A DNA stretch of 64,000 bases from Hymenobacter ruricola (GCF_015694525.1 NZ_JADQDM010000002.1:856294-920293), one strand, 5' to 3'. Positions 8,893 through 17,995 are shown, numbered from the stretch's first letter. Made by a program: numbers and translations. The notes: a model not told the origin generated them from the letters alone.

Positions 8893-10788
8893 ATGATTTC
8901 CATCTCCGACCTCGACTTCCACTTCGGCTCCCGCACGCTGTACGACAACGCCAGCCTGCACATCAAGCCCAAAGACAAAATCGGCCTCATCGGCCTCAAC
9001 GGCACCGGCAAATCGACGCTGCTGCGCCTGTTGGTGGGCGAGTACAAGGCCGACGGCGGCTCCATTTCGATGGCCAAAGACGTGAGCCTGGGCTTTCTGA
9101 ACCAGGACTTGCTGAGCTACGACACCCACGAGAGCATCCTGCACGTGGCCATGCAGGCCTTTGAGGAAGCGCTGGAATTGCAGAAGAAGATTGACGAAAT
9201 CCTGGTGCAGTTCGAAACCGATTATTCCGATGAGTTGGTGGACAAGCTGGCCACCATGCAGGAGCGGTTTGAGGCCCTGGGCGGCTACACCATGCAGGCC
9301 CGCGCCGAGGAAATACTGGAAGGCCTGGGCTTCAGCACCGAAGACCTGACCAAGCCGCTGAAAAGCTTCTCGGGCGGCTGGCGCATGCGCGTGATGCTGG
9401 CCAAAATCCTGCTGCAGCAGCCCTCCCTCCTGCTGCTCGACGAACCCACCAACCACCTGGACCTGCCGTCCATCAAGTGGATTGAGAACTACCTGGCCGA
9501 CTACGAGGGCGCCGTCATCATCGTGAGCCACGACCGCGCCTTCCTCGACCGCACCACCAACACCACCGTGGAAGTGCTGGGCGGCAAGCTGGTGCCCTAC
9601 GCCGGCAACTACAGCTACTACCTCGAAGAAAAAGAGGAGCGCAACCTCATCCAGAAAGGCGCCTTTGAGAACCAGCAGGCCCAGATTCGGCAGGCCGAGC
9701 GTTTCATCGAGCGCTTCAAAGCCAAGGCCAGCAAGGCCAAGCAGGCCCAGAGCCGCGTGAAGGCCTTGGATAAATTGGAGCGCATTGAGGACGTGGCCCA
9801 GGACGCGGCCAAAATCAACATGAAGTTTACCTTCAAAGTCGAGCCCGGCCGCCACATCCTCCGCATGGAGCACGTGACGAAGAAGTACGACCAGAAGCTG
9901 ATTTTCCGCGACACGAATGTGCACATCGAGCGCGGCGACAAAATCGCCCTTATCGGCGCCAACGGCAAAGGCAAGTCCACGCTCATGCGCCTGGTGGCGG
10001 GCACCGAGGCGCCTACCGCCGGCAAGCACCAGCTGGGCCACAACGTGATAATGTCGTTCTACGCCCAGCATCAGCTCGAAAGCCTCACGCTCGACAACGA
10101 GATTCTGCAGGAAATGAGCGAGGCCGGCTCGAAGCGCAACGACATGGAACTGCGCTCGGTGCTGGGCTCGTTCCTGTTTACGGGCGAGGAGGTGTTCAAG
10201 AAAATCAAGGTGCTGAGCGGCGGCGAGAAAAGCCGCGTGGCCCTGGCCAAAACCCTGATTTCGGAAGCTAACTTCCTGCTGCTTGACGAACCGACCAACC
10301 ACTTGGACATGGTGTCGGTGAACATCCTGATTCAGGCCCTGGAGCAGTACGAAGGCACGTTCATCGTCATCAGCCACGACCGGTACTTCGTGGAAAACGT
10401 GGCCACCAAAATCTGGTTTATCGAAGACTTCCAGCTGAAAGAATACCCCGGCACCTACGCCGAGTACGAACTCTGGCAGGAAGACCGCGAGAAGGCCGCC
10501 AAGAAAGCCGGCCTGCCCAGCCCCTCGGCCCACAAGCCCCAGCCCAAAGAAGACCCCAGGCCCGCGCCCGCCGCCAATGGCCCCGACGCCAAAAAAGCCG
10601 CCAAGGAACTGGCCGAAGTGGAAGCCCGCATCACGGGCCTCGAAAAAGAGCTGGCCGTGTACGAAGCCCAGCTCGCCGATGCGGCCATCTACGCCAACGC
10701 GTCGCAGCTAAAGGACACCACCCTGAAGTTCGAGACCGTGAAAAAGGAGCTGGCCGCCCAAACCAAGCGCTGGGAAGAGCTGATGTAG
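8893..10788 (+). CDS. ABC-F family ATPase (ribosome-associated type)
   Basis: A 631-residue soluble protein with two fused ABC ATPase domains and no membrane segments, the ABC-F layout. Domain 1 has Walker A GLNGTGKST (34-42), signature SFSGGWRMR near 158 and LLLLDEPTNHLDL near 180. Domain 2 has GANGKGKST near 355, LSGGEKSR near 441 and LLLDEPTNHLDM. A charged linker of about 70 residues joins them, and residues 540-631 form an Ala/Pro-rich spacer followed by a coiled coil, as in Uup-type proteins. ABC-F proteins act on ribosomes, either helping translation or protecting against antibiotics. No drug-resistance context is visible, so a housekeeping role is more likely. Confidence 0.92.
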   Translation: MISISDLDFHFGSRTLYDNASLHIKPKDKIGLIGLNGTGKSTLLRLLVGEYKADGGSISMAKDVSLGFLNQDLLSYDTHESILHVAMQAFEEALELQKKIDEILVQFETDYSDELVDKLATMQERFEALGGYTMQARAEEILEGLGFSTEDLTKPLKSFSGGWRMRVMLAKILLQQPSLLLLDEPTNHLDLPSIKWIENYLADYEGAVIIVSHDRAFLDRTTNTTVEVLGGKLVPYAGNYSYYLEEKEERNLIQKGAFENQQAQIRQAERFIERFKAKASKAKQAQSRVKALDKLERIEDVAQDAAKINMKFTFKVEPGRHILRMEHVTKKYDQKLIFRDTNVHIERGDKIALIGANGKGKSTLMRLVAGTEAPTAGKHQLGHNVIMSFYAQHQLESLTLDNEILQEMSEAGSKRNDMELRSVLGSFLFTGEEVFKKIKVLSGGEKSRVALAKTLISEANFLLLDEPTNHLDMVSVNILIQALEQYEGTFIVISHDRYFVENVATKIWFIEDFQLKEYPGTYAEYELWQEDREKAAKKAGLPSPSAHKPQPKEDPRPAPAANGPDAKKAAKELAEVEARITGLEKELAVYEAQLADAAIYANASQLKDTTLKFETVKKELAAQTKRWEELM

Positions 10789-10818
10789 GCGTTCATTTCG
10801 CCCCATCGGCTTTTCCGC

Positions 10819-10867
10819 AAAAGCGGGCCGCAGCTTACTCCGGGAGTAAGCCGCGGCCCGCTTTCTT
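10819..10867 (+). terminator. Strong hairpin terminator after the ABC-F gene
   Basis: A stem of about 20 bp (AAGCGGGCCGC...GCGGCCCGCTTT, arms near 10821-10840 and 10843-10864) is followed by CTTTCTT. A second GC-rich hairpin at about 10891-10919 (CCGGCCCATGCAC with its complement) has no T run and may serve the gene arriving on the other strand. Confidence 0.75.
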
Positions 10868-10921
10868 GCGTGCCAGGCGTTGAGGCACCGGCCCATGCAC
10901 GGCCGTGCGCGGGCCGGCAGG

Positions 10922-12790
10922 TTACTTTAAGTTCTTGCCAACGTCGGCAATAATGGACTCCGTTACCTTTAGGCTCATCAAATCGGTCACGTTCAGGCTG
11001 GCCAGGGCGTCGTAGAAAACCTGGGTTACGGCATAGCGGCCGCTGTCCTTGTTGCCCCGCGCGGCGCCGGCCAGCTCCTTGGCTTTGTTGAGCTTACTGA
11101 CGTCAGTATCGTACTGGGGCAGGGCCTCTTTGATGGCTTTCACCGCGGTGGGCGTCCACCCCCAGGAAGTCACCTTGCGCCACGATTTCTGGAGCACCTT
11201 GTCGAGGGTGCCGGCCAGGGCGCTTTGCTGCATTCGGAGGGCATCGGCCCGCGCTTTCCCGCCGTCCCGGAAATTCCTAAACTCCTCGCCTGCGCTGCTC
11301 AATGCCGCCTCGGCCCTTTCGGCCAGCCCGCCGTGCTTGCTTGCGTTGATGATGGTAATGGCGTCCTGGCACAGGTCCGGGTGCTTTTTCCGCGTTTCCT
11401 CGTTCAGGTCGCTGCCTCGGTACACCATGGCCGGCCCCACTATGGCGTTCATCAGCCCGAAGTTCAAGGCGGCTATTTCCGATTTGTGACGCGCTTCATC
11501 CTTGTTGGCCTCAATTGCGGCCTTCAGTAGTTCGTACCGCTTCCGGGCGGCAAGGAATTCGCTCTTCAGCGCGTCCATGCGCTTGTTGAAGTCGAACTCG
11601 TTTCGCAGCTTGCCCACTTCGCCCCCCAGAAGCTTGCCCGCTTCACTGGCGGCTTCGTTCACCTTGGCCACCGCCTCCTGGTATTTCTTTCTCACCTGCC
11701 TGAAGGTCGAATACGCCTCGTACAGCGCCTGCATCTCTTCCTGCGACAATTCACTGAACCAGCTCACCGATTTCTCGTCCTTGTTCTCTTCTGCCTCTTC
11801 CCGGGGCTTGGGGCGTTCCCTTTCCCCTTTCGGCGCTTTTTCTGGCGCGGGCAGCACGCTGGCCAGCGCCCGGCCGCCCCGCACGGCCGCTCCGATGGTG
11901 CGGCCCGCCAGCCTGGAGCCTTCCATCACCATTTCCGCTTTTTCCTCGCCCGTCATGTTGGCCCACAGCTGCTTGAGGATGGCCCGCCGAACTTCCGCCG
12001 GGTAGTCCGTTTTTTCGCCTCCGATGGCCTTGGCGCCTTTTTCCTTGCCCATCTCGCCGTACTTCTGTTCCCAGTCTTCGCCCAGCAACCGCATGTTCTT
12101 CAGAATGGCCACAGCTTCCGCTTTCACGGCATCCATTCGGGCATCAAGCACCGGAACCAGGGCGTCATCTACGGCCCGTTGAACCGGCCCGGCCGCCGTG
12201 CGCCGCACCTTTAATTGCGTGGCCGGGCCCGGCCCGCCCAGGGCTTTGGCGCCCATCACGTCGGCTTCGCGTTCCAGGCCGGCGTCGTCGTTCACCGGCA
12301 CCTGGCCCTTGAGCTGGCGGGTGGGCCGCACGCGGCCTTGCTTTTGCTGGGCCACGTGCCAGGCCTCGTGGGGCAGGTGCTGCTCCTGGCCCGGCGCCAC
12401 GTGTATCTCGCTGCCCTGCGCGTAAGCGTGGGCTTGCAGTTCCGCCGGCTTGGCCGAATTGTAGTGCACCTGCACGTCGTCGAGCGAGTGGCCCGAGAGG
12501 TTTTCCACGCCGGCTTTCAGCTCGTCGGGCAGGCCCGTGGTGTTCTCGCTGGTTGGCGCTTCCTCCCGCTGCACCGGCGCGGCCGGGCTAGCGGCGCGGG
12601 CGCGGCCATCGAGGGCGCGCTGCAGGGTGGCGGCCTGCTGCATGCGCGGGCTGCCGTTGATGGCCTGCTGGGCCCGGCGCTGCACGGCGGCGGCGGGGCG
12701 CTGGTCGAGCAGCGACGCGGGGGCGTAGGGGCTGGCGGTTTGCTTGGCGGCCGGGCTTTTGGGGGCGGGGGCTTTGTCGGCGGCGCTCAT
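10922..12790 (-). CDS. DUF4157 (eCIS core domain) putative metalloprotease with helical C-terminal region, copy 1
   Basis: A 622-residue protein without a signal peptide or membrane segment. Residues 1-80 are a disordered Ala/Pro/Gln-rich leader with one [11 protein letters not shown] unit. Residues 80-195 are the DUF4157 domain with a gluzincin-like zinc motif, HEAWH (141-145), and EREAD (173-177) as the likely third-ligand helix. VQR tripeptides lie on both sides of the domain. Residues 200-622 are long, charged and helical (probable coiled coil near 330-440) and resemble nothing I recognise. DUF4157 is common in proteins linked to extracellular contractile injection systems and as the constant part of toxin-like proteins, so this may be a cargo with its own protease. 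The ATG at 12790 matches the start position of copy 2. Confidence 0.8.
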   Translation of the reverse strand: MSAADKAPAPKSPAAKQTASPYAPASLLDQRPAAAVQRRAQQAINGSPRMQQAATLQRALDGRARAASPAAPVQREEAPTSENTTGLPDELKAGVENLSGHSLDDVQVHYNSAKPAELQAHAYAQGSEIHVAPGQEQHLPHEAWHVAQQKQGRVRPTRQLKGQVPVNDDAGLEREADVMGAKALGGPGPATQLKVRRTAAGPVQRAVDDALVPVLDARMDAVKAEAVAILKNMRLLGEDWEQKYGEMGKEKGAKAIGGEKTDYPAEVRRAILKQLWANMTGEEKAEMVMEGSRLAGRTIGAAVRGGRALASVLPAPEKAPKGERERPKPREEAEENKDEKSVSWFSELSQEEMQALYEAYSTFRQVRKKYQEAVAKVNEAASEAGKLLGGEVGKLRNEFDFNKRMDALKSEFLAARKRYELLKAAIEANKDEARHKSEIAALNFGLMNAIVGPAMVYRGSDLNEETRKKHPDLCQDAITIINASKHGGLAERAEAALSSAGEEFRNFRDGGKARADALRMQQSALAGTLDKVLQKSWRKVTSWGWTPTAVKAIKEALPQYDTDVSKLNKAKELAGAARGNKDSGRYAVTQVFYDALASLNVTDLMSLKVTESIIADVGKNLK

Positions 12791-13048
12791 GGGGCTTGTT
12801 GTGGGTAGGGAAAGCAACAACCGGCACCATGAGGCAAGACCGGGAGGCTAAGCGGCCGTAAGGTACACGCCGGTAGCATAGTTGCCATCACATGCATTCG
12901 ACTGGTTCGCCGAATTATTGCGCTTGCAGCAGGCCCATGCTTACTATTCCACTGACGAGGCGGCGTTCAGGAAAACAAGTTGCTGGGCGGCGGGAAAAGT
13001 CTCGGGGCACGGCCAACCACGCTTTCAACATCCGTTGCCCTTGTTGTT

Positions 13049-13933
13049 TTACTTTAAGTCCAGCAGCGACGAGTGAATCCAGCCAATTGTTTTCACACAA
13101 CGCCCGTCTTTCATCAGCTTGCTTTTTTCATTTGCCAAATACACTTTATTCCAGGCGCCAACGGTTTCGATTAACCCCACGATATACCCTGCTGGCAGGC
13201 TCGCTATTTCCGCCGAAGTCCGGGAGTGGTCGGCTCTAAACTTCGTATCGTTGGTGTTCACCGCGAACATATTGCCCACATTATCGGCCCGGCCCAACAC
13301 GGCGGTTTTAAACTCCTTCCAAGGAAAAGCCGGGCCGGGGTCCGGCTTTCTGAGCGGGGCAATGTCGTCGTGGCCCAACACGGCAATTAATTTATAATGC
13401 GCCACCAGCACCTTGCTCAGGGCATAAAGCGCGGCCAGTTGCGGGGCGGGAAATTTAAACCAGTACTTATTGTCCGCCGCGTTCCAGAATTTGAGCTTGT
13501 GGGTTTTTGCGACTATATCGGCCGCTCTTTCGGCCGGATAGGTCTTGAATTTATCGTCGCTTACTCTTCTTCTGAAAGAACCATCCGCAAGCTTTTCGCA
13601 GAACCCGGGATTTACCAGCTCAATTCCGATGGAATGGTAATTAAAATTTTCTACCCCGTCCCACGTACTGCTTCCGGCATGGTTTGCTCGGCAATTGAAC
13701 GGAATGAGCTGGGTAATGGCCCCGTTCTGGTCAATGACGATGTGCGCGGCTATTTTATCCGGATTATTAGTGGTGTCCTTAAACCAGTTGATGGCCTCAC
13801 TGGCTTTGTCACCCGCGGTGTAATGAATAATTAAATAATCCGGGTCGATTACATTCCTGACGTTCTGCGACGGGGATTTTGTGATTTTCTCGCTCGTACT
13901 ATCGGCCTTGAGCCAATGGTTGTCAATAATCAT
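13049..13933 (-). CDS. N-acetylmuramoyl-L-alanine amidase (Amidase_2 fold) with C-terminal SH3-like region
   Basis: A 294-residue peptidoglycan hydrolase that should cut the amide bond between MurNAc and L-Ala. Zinc ligands are visible: His37 (IIHYTAG), His85 (RANHAGSS) and Asp198 (RKPDPGP), with His188 in the GHDDIAP loop and a SIGIELVN strand between, all typical of the Amidase_2/PGRP fold. The last ~85 residues hold VGLIETVGAWNKVYL, SH3-like in style. No signal peptide is visible, as in phage endolysins or injected effectors. The gene and its flanks are clearly AT-richer than the neighbours. It lies between two DUF4157 genes on the same strand, with gaps of 258 and 208 bp. Confidence 0.88.
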   Translation of the reverse strand: MIIDNHWLKADSTSEKITKSPSQNVRNVIDPDYLIIHYTAGDKASEAINWFKDTTNNPDKIAAHIVIDQNGAITQLIPFNCRANHAGSSTWDGVENFNYHSIGIELVNPGFCEKLADGSFRRRVSDDKFKTYPAERAADIVAKTHKLKFWNAADNKYWFKFPAPQLAALYALSKVLVAHYKLIAVLGHDDIAPLRKPDPGPAFPWKEFKTAVLGRADNVGNMFAVNTNDTKFRADHSRTSAEIASLPAGYIVGLIETVGAWNKVYLANEKSKLMKDGRCVKTIGWIHSSLLDLK

Positions 13934-14141
13934 AACCGGAGGGGTTGAAGTGTGTGAGTTGCGTCAAGCCGCAAGGCAAGTTACCTTTTATAAATTTATT
14001 ATATATTTATTTTATAATACACAAGAAAAAGGGTTCGTGGCTGGCACATTACCTGACCTGGCTTCAGGCCGGCCTACCCGCGCGCTGGGGAAGCCCCGCT
14101 CCAGCAGCCGACCAAGGCAAGCCTGCCGGCAGCTACTCGCA
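13934..14141. other. AT-rich spacer before the amidase gene
   Basis: No gene is seen here. The part near 13990-14030 is very AT-rich for this chromosome (TTTATTATATATTTATTTTA) and lies about 60-90 bp upstream of the amidase ATG, so it could hold its promoter. The sharp drop in GC supports recent transfer of the amidase segment. Confidence 0.5.
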
Positions 14142-15635
14142 TCATTTAACGGTGGTAATCTGCGCCTTGCACGCCGCCAACGCGGTGGCCGCATACGGGG
14201 GAGACCCCGGCCTCAAGTCGGTGCCGGCGTATTTCCAACCATACTTGATGTGCGCCTTGTTGACTTGCTTGGTTCCCCCGCGGAAGTGGATGTGTACCTC
14301 AATTGGCCCTACTCCGGCCCCGGGAATGCCCTGAATGACCGGGGGGCCGCTGAATATGAATATGCCCAGGGTAGATGGACCACTCATCCACGGCTTCTCG
14401 GGTTCGTACCTGTTCACTGCCGGCGTTTGGGTGGTCATCAGCAGTTGAAAATAACGCTGCTTCTCCGCCTCCTTGAGGTTAGCGACGAGGGCGGCCAGTC
14501 GGTCCTCGGTATCATTCAGCGTATTTTTTAGTACGGAGAGCGGCCGCTCATTGGTGAGGCGCGTTTTTTCCAGGTGATTGCTGTCTCTTTTCGCGCGGTT
14601 GGCTTCCAGGTTGTCGTTGTCTGCCTTCCACCGCGCATGCTCGCCTCTTCCCGCGCCCCACGCACTGGCCGGCTTCGCTGGGGCAGGCGCTTCGCCCGCA
14701 GCAATTGAAGCAGCTAACGTCGGCTCGTCCCGGGTGATTTCCGCTACCTTATCGTCGAGGTCGGCCAAGGGCGTCACCTCGTTGCCGCCTTTATCCTTCA
14801 CTTCTACGGCCAGCGGTGCAATGCGGGCCGGAAAAGCAGCCAACCGCGTCTGACGGTCGGTAATGGTCCCCACTGCACTGTTCACATCGATAGGGCCAAT
14901 CGTGTTCAAGTCCGCCAGTACCACTTGCAAGGCCGCATCGACTTCGCCAATTTCCCTGCGCTGAACCACCGCCTTCCGCTGCACCGGTCCCGTCGTCGCC
15001 GTTGCCCGCACTTTTAATTGCGTGGCCGGGCCCGCCCCGCCCAGGGCTTTGGCGCCCATCACATCGGCTTCCTTTTCCAGGCCGGCGTCGTCGTTCACCG
15101 GCACCTGGCCCTTGAGTTGGCGGGTGGGCCGCACCCGGCCCTGCTTTTGCTGGGCCACGTGCCAGGCCTCGTGCGGCAGGTGCTGCTCCTGGCCCGGGGC
15201 CACGTGTATCTCGCGGCCCTGCGCATACGCGTGGGCCTGCAGCTCGGCCGGCTTGGCCGAGTTGTAGTGCACCTGCACGTCATCCAGCGAGTGGCCCGAG
15301 AGGTTTTCCACCCCGGCTTTGAGCTCGTCGGGCAAGCCCGTATTGTTTTCCTGCACCGGGGCGGGGGCTTCCTCCCGCTGCACCGGCGCGGGGGTGGCGG
15401 CGGCCCGCAGTTGGGCCGCTTGCAGCATGCGCGGGCTCTGGGCCATCATCGCCTGCAGGGTGGCGGCCTGCTGCACGCGGGGCGACTGGTTGAGTTGGGC
15501 CTGCTGCTGCCGCTGGGCCACCGCCACGGGGCGGCTGTCGGTGAATTCGGCGGGGGCGTAGGTGCTGCTTTGCGGGGCGGCGTGGCCGGCGGCCGGAGCT
15601 TTGGGTTGCGCGGTTTTGGCGGCGGACTCAGACAT
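14142..15635 (-). CDS. DUF4157 (eCIS core domain) putative metalloprotease with a different C-terminal region, copy 2
   Basis: A 497-residue paralogue of copy 1. The leader (1-95) contains two SPR-x-x-QAA units. The DUF4157 domain has HEAWH at 155-159 and EKEAD about 32 residues later. Over 112 residues, from TGLPDELK to TQLKVR, it differs from copy 1 at only three positions. After this block the proteins are unrelated: here about 290 residues with a coiled-coil middle and a last ~90-residue domain containing VEVHIHFRGGT and NKAHIKYGWKYAG, whose histidines could bind metal. The ATG at 15635 is followed by a start (MSES) like that of copy 1 (MSAA). The constant-block plus variable-tail layout resembles polymorphic effectors; the activity of the tail is unknown. 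Confidence 0.8.
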   Translation of the reverse strand: MSESAAKTAQPKAPAAGHAAPQSSTYAPAEFTDSRPVAVAQRQQQAQLNQSPRVQQAATLQAMMAQSPRMLQAAQLRAAATPAPVQREEAPAPVQENNTGLPDELKAGVENLSGHSLDDVQVHYNSAKPAELQAHAYAQGREIHVAPGQEQHLPHEAWHVAQQKQGRVRPTRQLKGQVPVNDDAGLEKEADVMGAKALGGAGPATQLKVRATATTGPVQRKAVVQRREIGEVDAALQVVLADLNTIGPIDVNSAVGTITDRQTRLAAFPARIAPLAVEVKDKGGNEVTPLADLDDKVAEITRDEPTLAASIAAGEAPAPAKPASAWGAGRGEHARWKADNDNLEANRAKRDSNHLEKTRLTNERPLSVLKNTLNDTEDRLAALVANLKEAEKQRYFQLLMTTQTPAVNRYEPEKPWMSGPSTLGIFIFSGPPVIQGIPGAGVGPIEVHIHFRGGTKQVNKAHIKYGWKYAGTDLRPGSPPYAATALAACKAQITTVK

Positions 15636-15779
15636 GGGCTGGTAGGAGTGGTGGCGCGGCAATGACCGGCGCGCACGCGGGCAGAGGCTTGGGCAGGTAA
15701 GGTACTAAGTTTCTGTTTTATAAAAAGTAGTAGAAATATGCAACGGGCGCAGCAGCGGCCAGGGAGGCCTTTCCGTCGT

Positions 15780-15787
15780 TACTTTCG
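15780..15787 (+). promoter_or_regulatory. Possible -7 element right before the plug-protein gene
   Basis: TACTTTCG differs at one base from TAnnTTTG and ends only 4 bp before the ATG at 15792. If used, transcription would begin at about the start codon, giving a leaderless mRNA. A similar TACTTTCG lies at 23648-23655 before another gene. Confidence 0.4.
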
Positions 15788-15791
15788 TGCC

Positions 15792-17120
15792 ATGCGCCTC
15801 CTTCCCGCTCTCTCCTGCCTGCTGCTGGCCGCCGCCTGCGTGCCGCTGGGCACCCCCATCACCAGCACCGCACCCGGCACCCAGCAGCCGCCGGAATACT
15901 ACGCCGACAAAACCCTGCGCTACCAGGACTACACCTACTCGCCCGACGTGCGCAGCGTGCAGTGCTACGTGGGCACCGGCCAGCCCAACGAGGTGTTTCA
16001 GCCGCCGGTGGTGCCGCTGGGCCAGAGCCAGTCCATCATGCTGGAGTTTGACGTGCTGGGCGAGCAGAGCCAGCGCCTCACCGCCAAAATCATTCACTGC
16101 GACGCCGACTGGCAGCCCTCCGTGCTCACCGACATGCAGTTTTTGAGCGAGATAAACGAGTTCCTCATCACCGACTACCGGGTGGGCACGGGCACCAAAG
16201 TGCCGTATTTCCACTACCGCCTGCGGGCGCCGGGCGTGCGCCTCAGCGGCAACTACCTGCTGGTGGTGCAAAACCCCGGCGGCGCGCCGGTGGTGTCGCG
16301 CCGGCTGCTGGTGTACGAAAACCAGGTGCAGGTGGGCCTCAAGCCCGGCATTGTGGTGGGCGGCCAGGAGCGCTACACCCTGCAGCAGTTGGACTTTGCC
16401 ATCGGCTACGCCGGCGTGGACCTGGTGAACCCGGCGGCGGAGGTGAAAGTGGTGCTGCGCCAGAATTTCCGCTGGGACAACGCCAAGTACAACCTGCGCC
16501 CCACCTTCGTGCGCGACGCCGAGCGCCGGCTCGAATACCAGTACTTCGGGTTTGAAAACGCCTTTCCCGGCCTGAGCGAGTACCGCTACTTCGACACCCG
16601 CTCGGTGCAGAGTGTGGGCCTGGGCGTGCTGCACCTAGACCCGCGCGCCAACCCCACCGCCGTGGAGCTGCAGCCCGAAACCTCGCGCCAGAAGCTCGCC
16701 TACAACCAGTACCAGGACGCCAACGGCCAGCGCGTGTTCGAGAGCCGCGAGTACGGCAACGGCGCCACCAACGCCGACTACTTCGACGTGACCTTTCAGC
16801 TGAAAGCCGACCAGCCCGCGCCCGGCCCCGTGTACGCCTTCGGGGCGATGACGGACTGGCAGCTCAAGGACGAATTCCGGCTGACCTACGACGAGGCCAA
16901 GCAGCTTTACAGCGGCCACGCCCTGCTCAAGCAAGGCTACTACAACTACGATTTTGCGGTGGCCGCCGCCCGCGGCACCGCGCCCAACGAAGTGTATTTT
17001 GAAGGCACGCACCAGGAAACCGAAAACCAGTACGACCTGCTGGTGTACTACCGCCCGCCCGGCACCCGCGCCGACCTGCTCATCGGCTACCAAACCGTGG
17101 CCATGAACAGCCGGCAATAG
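15792..17120 (+). CDS. Type IX secretion system plug protein (DUF5103 family lipoprotein)
   Basis: A 442-residue lipoprotein: short signal peptide and lipobox LLAAAC. The mature protein has the DUF5103 layout: an N-terminal beta domain (YSPDVRSVQCYV, then CDADWQPSVL), a central part with NQVQVGLKPGIV and FRWDNAKY, and a C-terminal domain with TDWQLKDEFRLTYD and KQGYYNYDF. In Flavobacterium this family contains the Plug protein that closes the SprA translocon of the type IX secretion system when no substrate is engaged, on the periplasmic side of the outer membrane. The ATG at 15792 was chosen because it gives the signal peptide. No other T9SS gene is in the window. Confidence 0.85.
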   Translation: MRLLPALSCLLLAAACVPLGTPITSTAPGTQQPPEYYADKTLRYQDYTYSPDVRSVQCYVGTGQPNEVFQPPVVPLGQSQSIMLEFDVLGEQSQRLTAKIIHCDADWQPSVLTDMQFLSEINEFLITDYRVGTGTKVPYFHYRLRAPGVRLSGNYLLVVQNPGGAPVVSRRLLVYENQVQVGLKPGIVVGGQERYTLQQLDFAIGYAGVDLVNPAAEVKVVLRQNFRWDNAKYNLRPTFVRDAERRLEYQYFGFENAFPGLSEYRYFDTRSVQSVGLGVLHLDPRANPTAVELQPETSRQKLAYNQYQDANGQRVFESREYGNGATNADYFDVTFQLKADQPAPGPVYAFGAMTDWQLKDEFRLTYDEAKQLYSGHALLKQGYYNYDFAVAAARGTAPNEVYFEGTHQETENQYDLLVYYRPPGTRADLLIGYQTVAMNSRQ

Positions 17121-17134
17121 CGCCCGACGGGGCG

Positions 17135-17995
17135 TTACTTGCTGCTAAGCTGCGCACTGGTTTTCAGGGTAATGGGCGACGTTTGCGGGCCGCCGCTGTA
17201 GCCGCCCCGGCCGCCTCCGCCGCGCATGCCCCCGCGCATGCCGCCTCCCATTCCGCCGCCGCGCATCCCGCCGCCACCCATTCCGCCGCGCATGCCGCCC
17301 CCGCCGCCCGGTGATGGCATGGTGAACTTGCCGCCGGCCAGCGTGATGCCCACCACGGCCGGGCGACCGGTGAGGGTGGGCAGCTTGCGGTAGAGCAGCC
17401 GCATGGGCACGGCCAGCTCATACAGCAGGTTTTCCTGCGCATCCAGGCTCATGGCAGCCTTCACGCCTAGCTGCGACTGGGTATCGGTGAGGGTGGGCTC
17501 GGGGCTGCCTTTGTAGTTGAGCAATTCCATTTCGCGCATCCCGGCCAGGGCCTGCGCCATGCGTTCGCGCCGGCCCTCCGAGCGCAGGGGCGCCGGGGCA
17601 CCGGCCAAAGCTCCGTCGGGCCGGGGCGCGCCGTCTTCGGCGCCGGGCCGCCCGGCCAACGGCCCACCCAGCGGGAAATGCACCCCGAACTGGTGCTGAT
17701 TGCGGCCCGTGGTGTCGAGCCATACCGTGAGGCCCAGGCGCACGATTTTGGCCTGCGTGGCGGGGTTGGCGGATTTGAGGCGCAGGTACACCTGCCGGCC
17801 GTCGTTCAGCACCTGGTACTGCAGCTTGCTGCCGGGGTCGTAGCGCAACGAGTCGGTCCAGTCGGTGGCCAGGCCGTCGATGACCGGCGGGGCGGGCGCA
17901 AACCGGCTGGCGCTGCGGGCCACCGGCGGCCGGCTGCACGCCCCGGCCAACAACACGGCGGGCAAAGCAGCCAGCCAGAAACGAGAAGTATTCAT
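17135..17995 (-). CDS. Lipoprotein with CBM9-like N-terminal domain and Gly/Met/Arg-rich tail
   Basis: A 286-residue lipoprotein with lipobox VLLAGAC. The segment after it (PPVIDGLATDWTD, then YQVLNDGRQVYLRLKS and LTVWLDTTG) has the style of CBM9/DOMON-like domains that bind sugars or small ligands. From about residue 218 to 270 the protein becomes a low-complexity run of Gly, Met and Arg with repeated MRGG and GGGM units, then ends in a short hydrophobic piece. Such a tail could bind metals or surface polymers, but this is speculation. The gene converges with the plug-protein gene (14-bp gap) and diverges from the M48 protease gene. Confidence 0.65.
   Translation of the reverse strand: MNTSRFWLAALPAVLLAGACSRPPVARSASRFAPAPPVIDGLATDWTDSLRYDPGSKLQYQVLNDGRQVYLRLKSANPATQAKIVRLGLTVWLDTTGRNQHQFGVHFPLGGPLAGRPGAEDGAPRPDGALAGAPAPLRSEGRRERMAQALAGMREMELLNYKGSPEPTLTDTQSQLGVKAAMSLDAQENLLYELAVPMRLLYRKLPTLTGRPAVVGITLAGGKFTMPSPGGGGGMRGGMGGGGMRGGGMGGGMRGGMRGGGGRGGYSGGPQTSPITLKTSAQLSSK

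Noticed and set aside
8884..10533. Long minus-strand open frame opposite the ABC-F gene
   Set aside because: Composition (Gly/Ala/His/Gln-rich) is that of a shadow frame of a GC-rich gene; the plus-strand gene has clear ATPase motifs.
12892..13239. Plus-strand frames over the 3' end of the amidase
   Set aside because: They are antisense to the amidase and have no motif; the amidase has complete catalytic residues.
10922..15635. Complete contractile injection system
   Set aside because: No sheath, tube, baseplate, spike or AAA+ ATPase gene is visible in the window; only DUF4157 proteins and the amidase are present.
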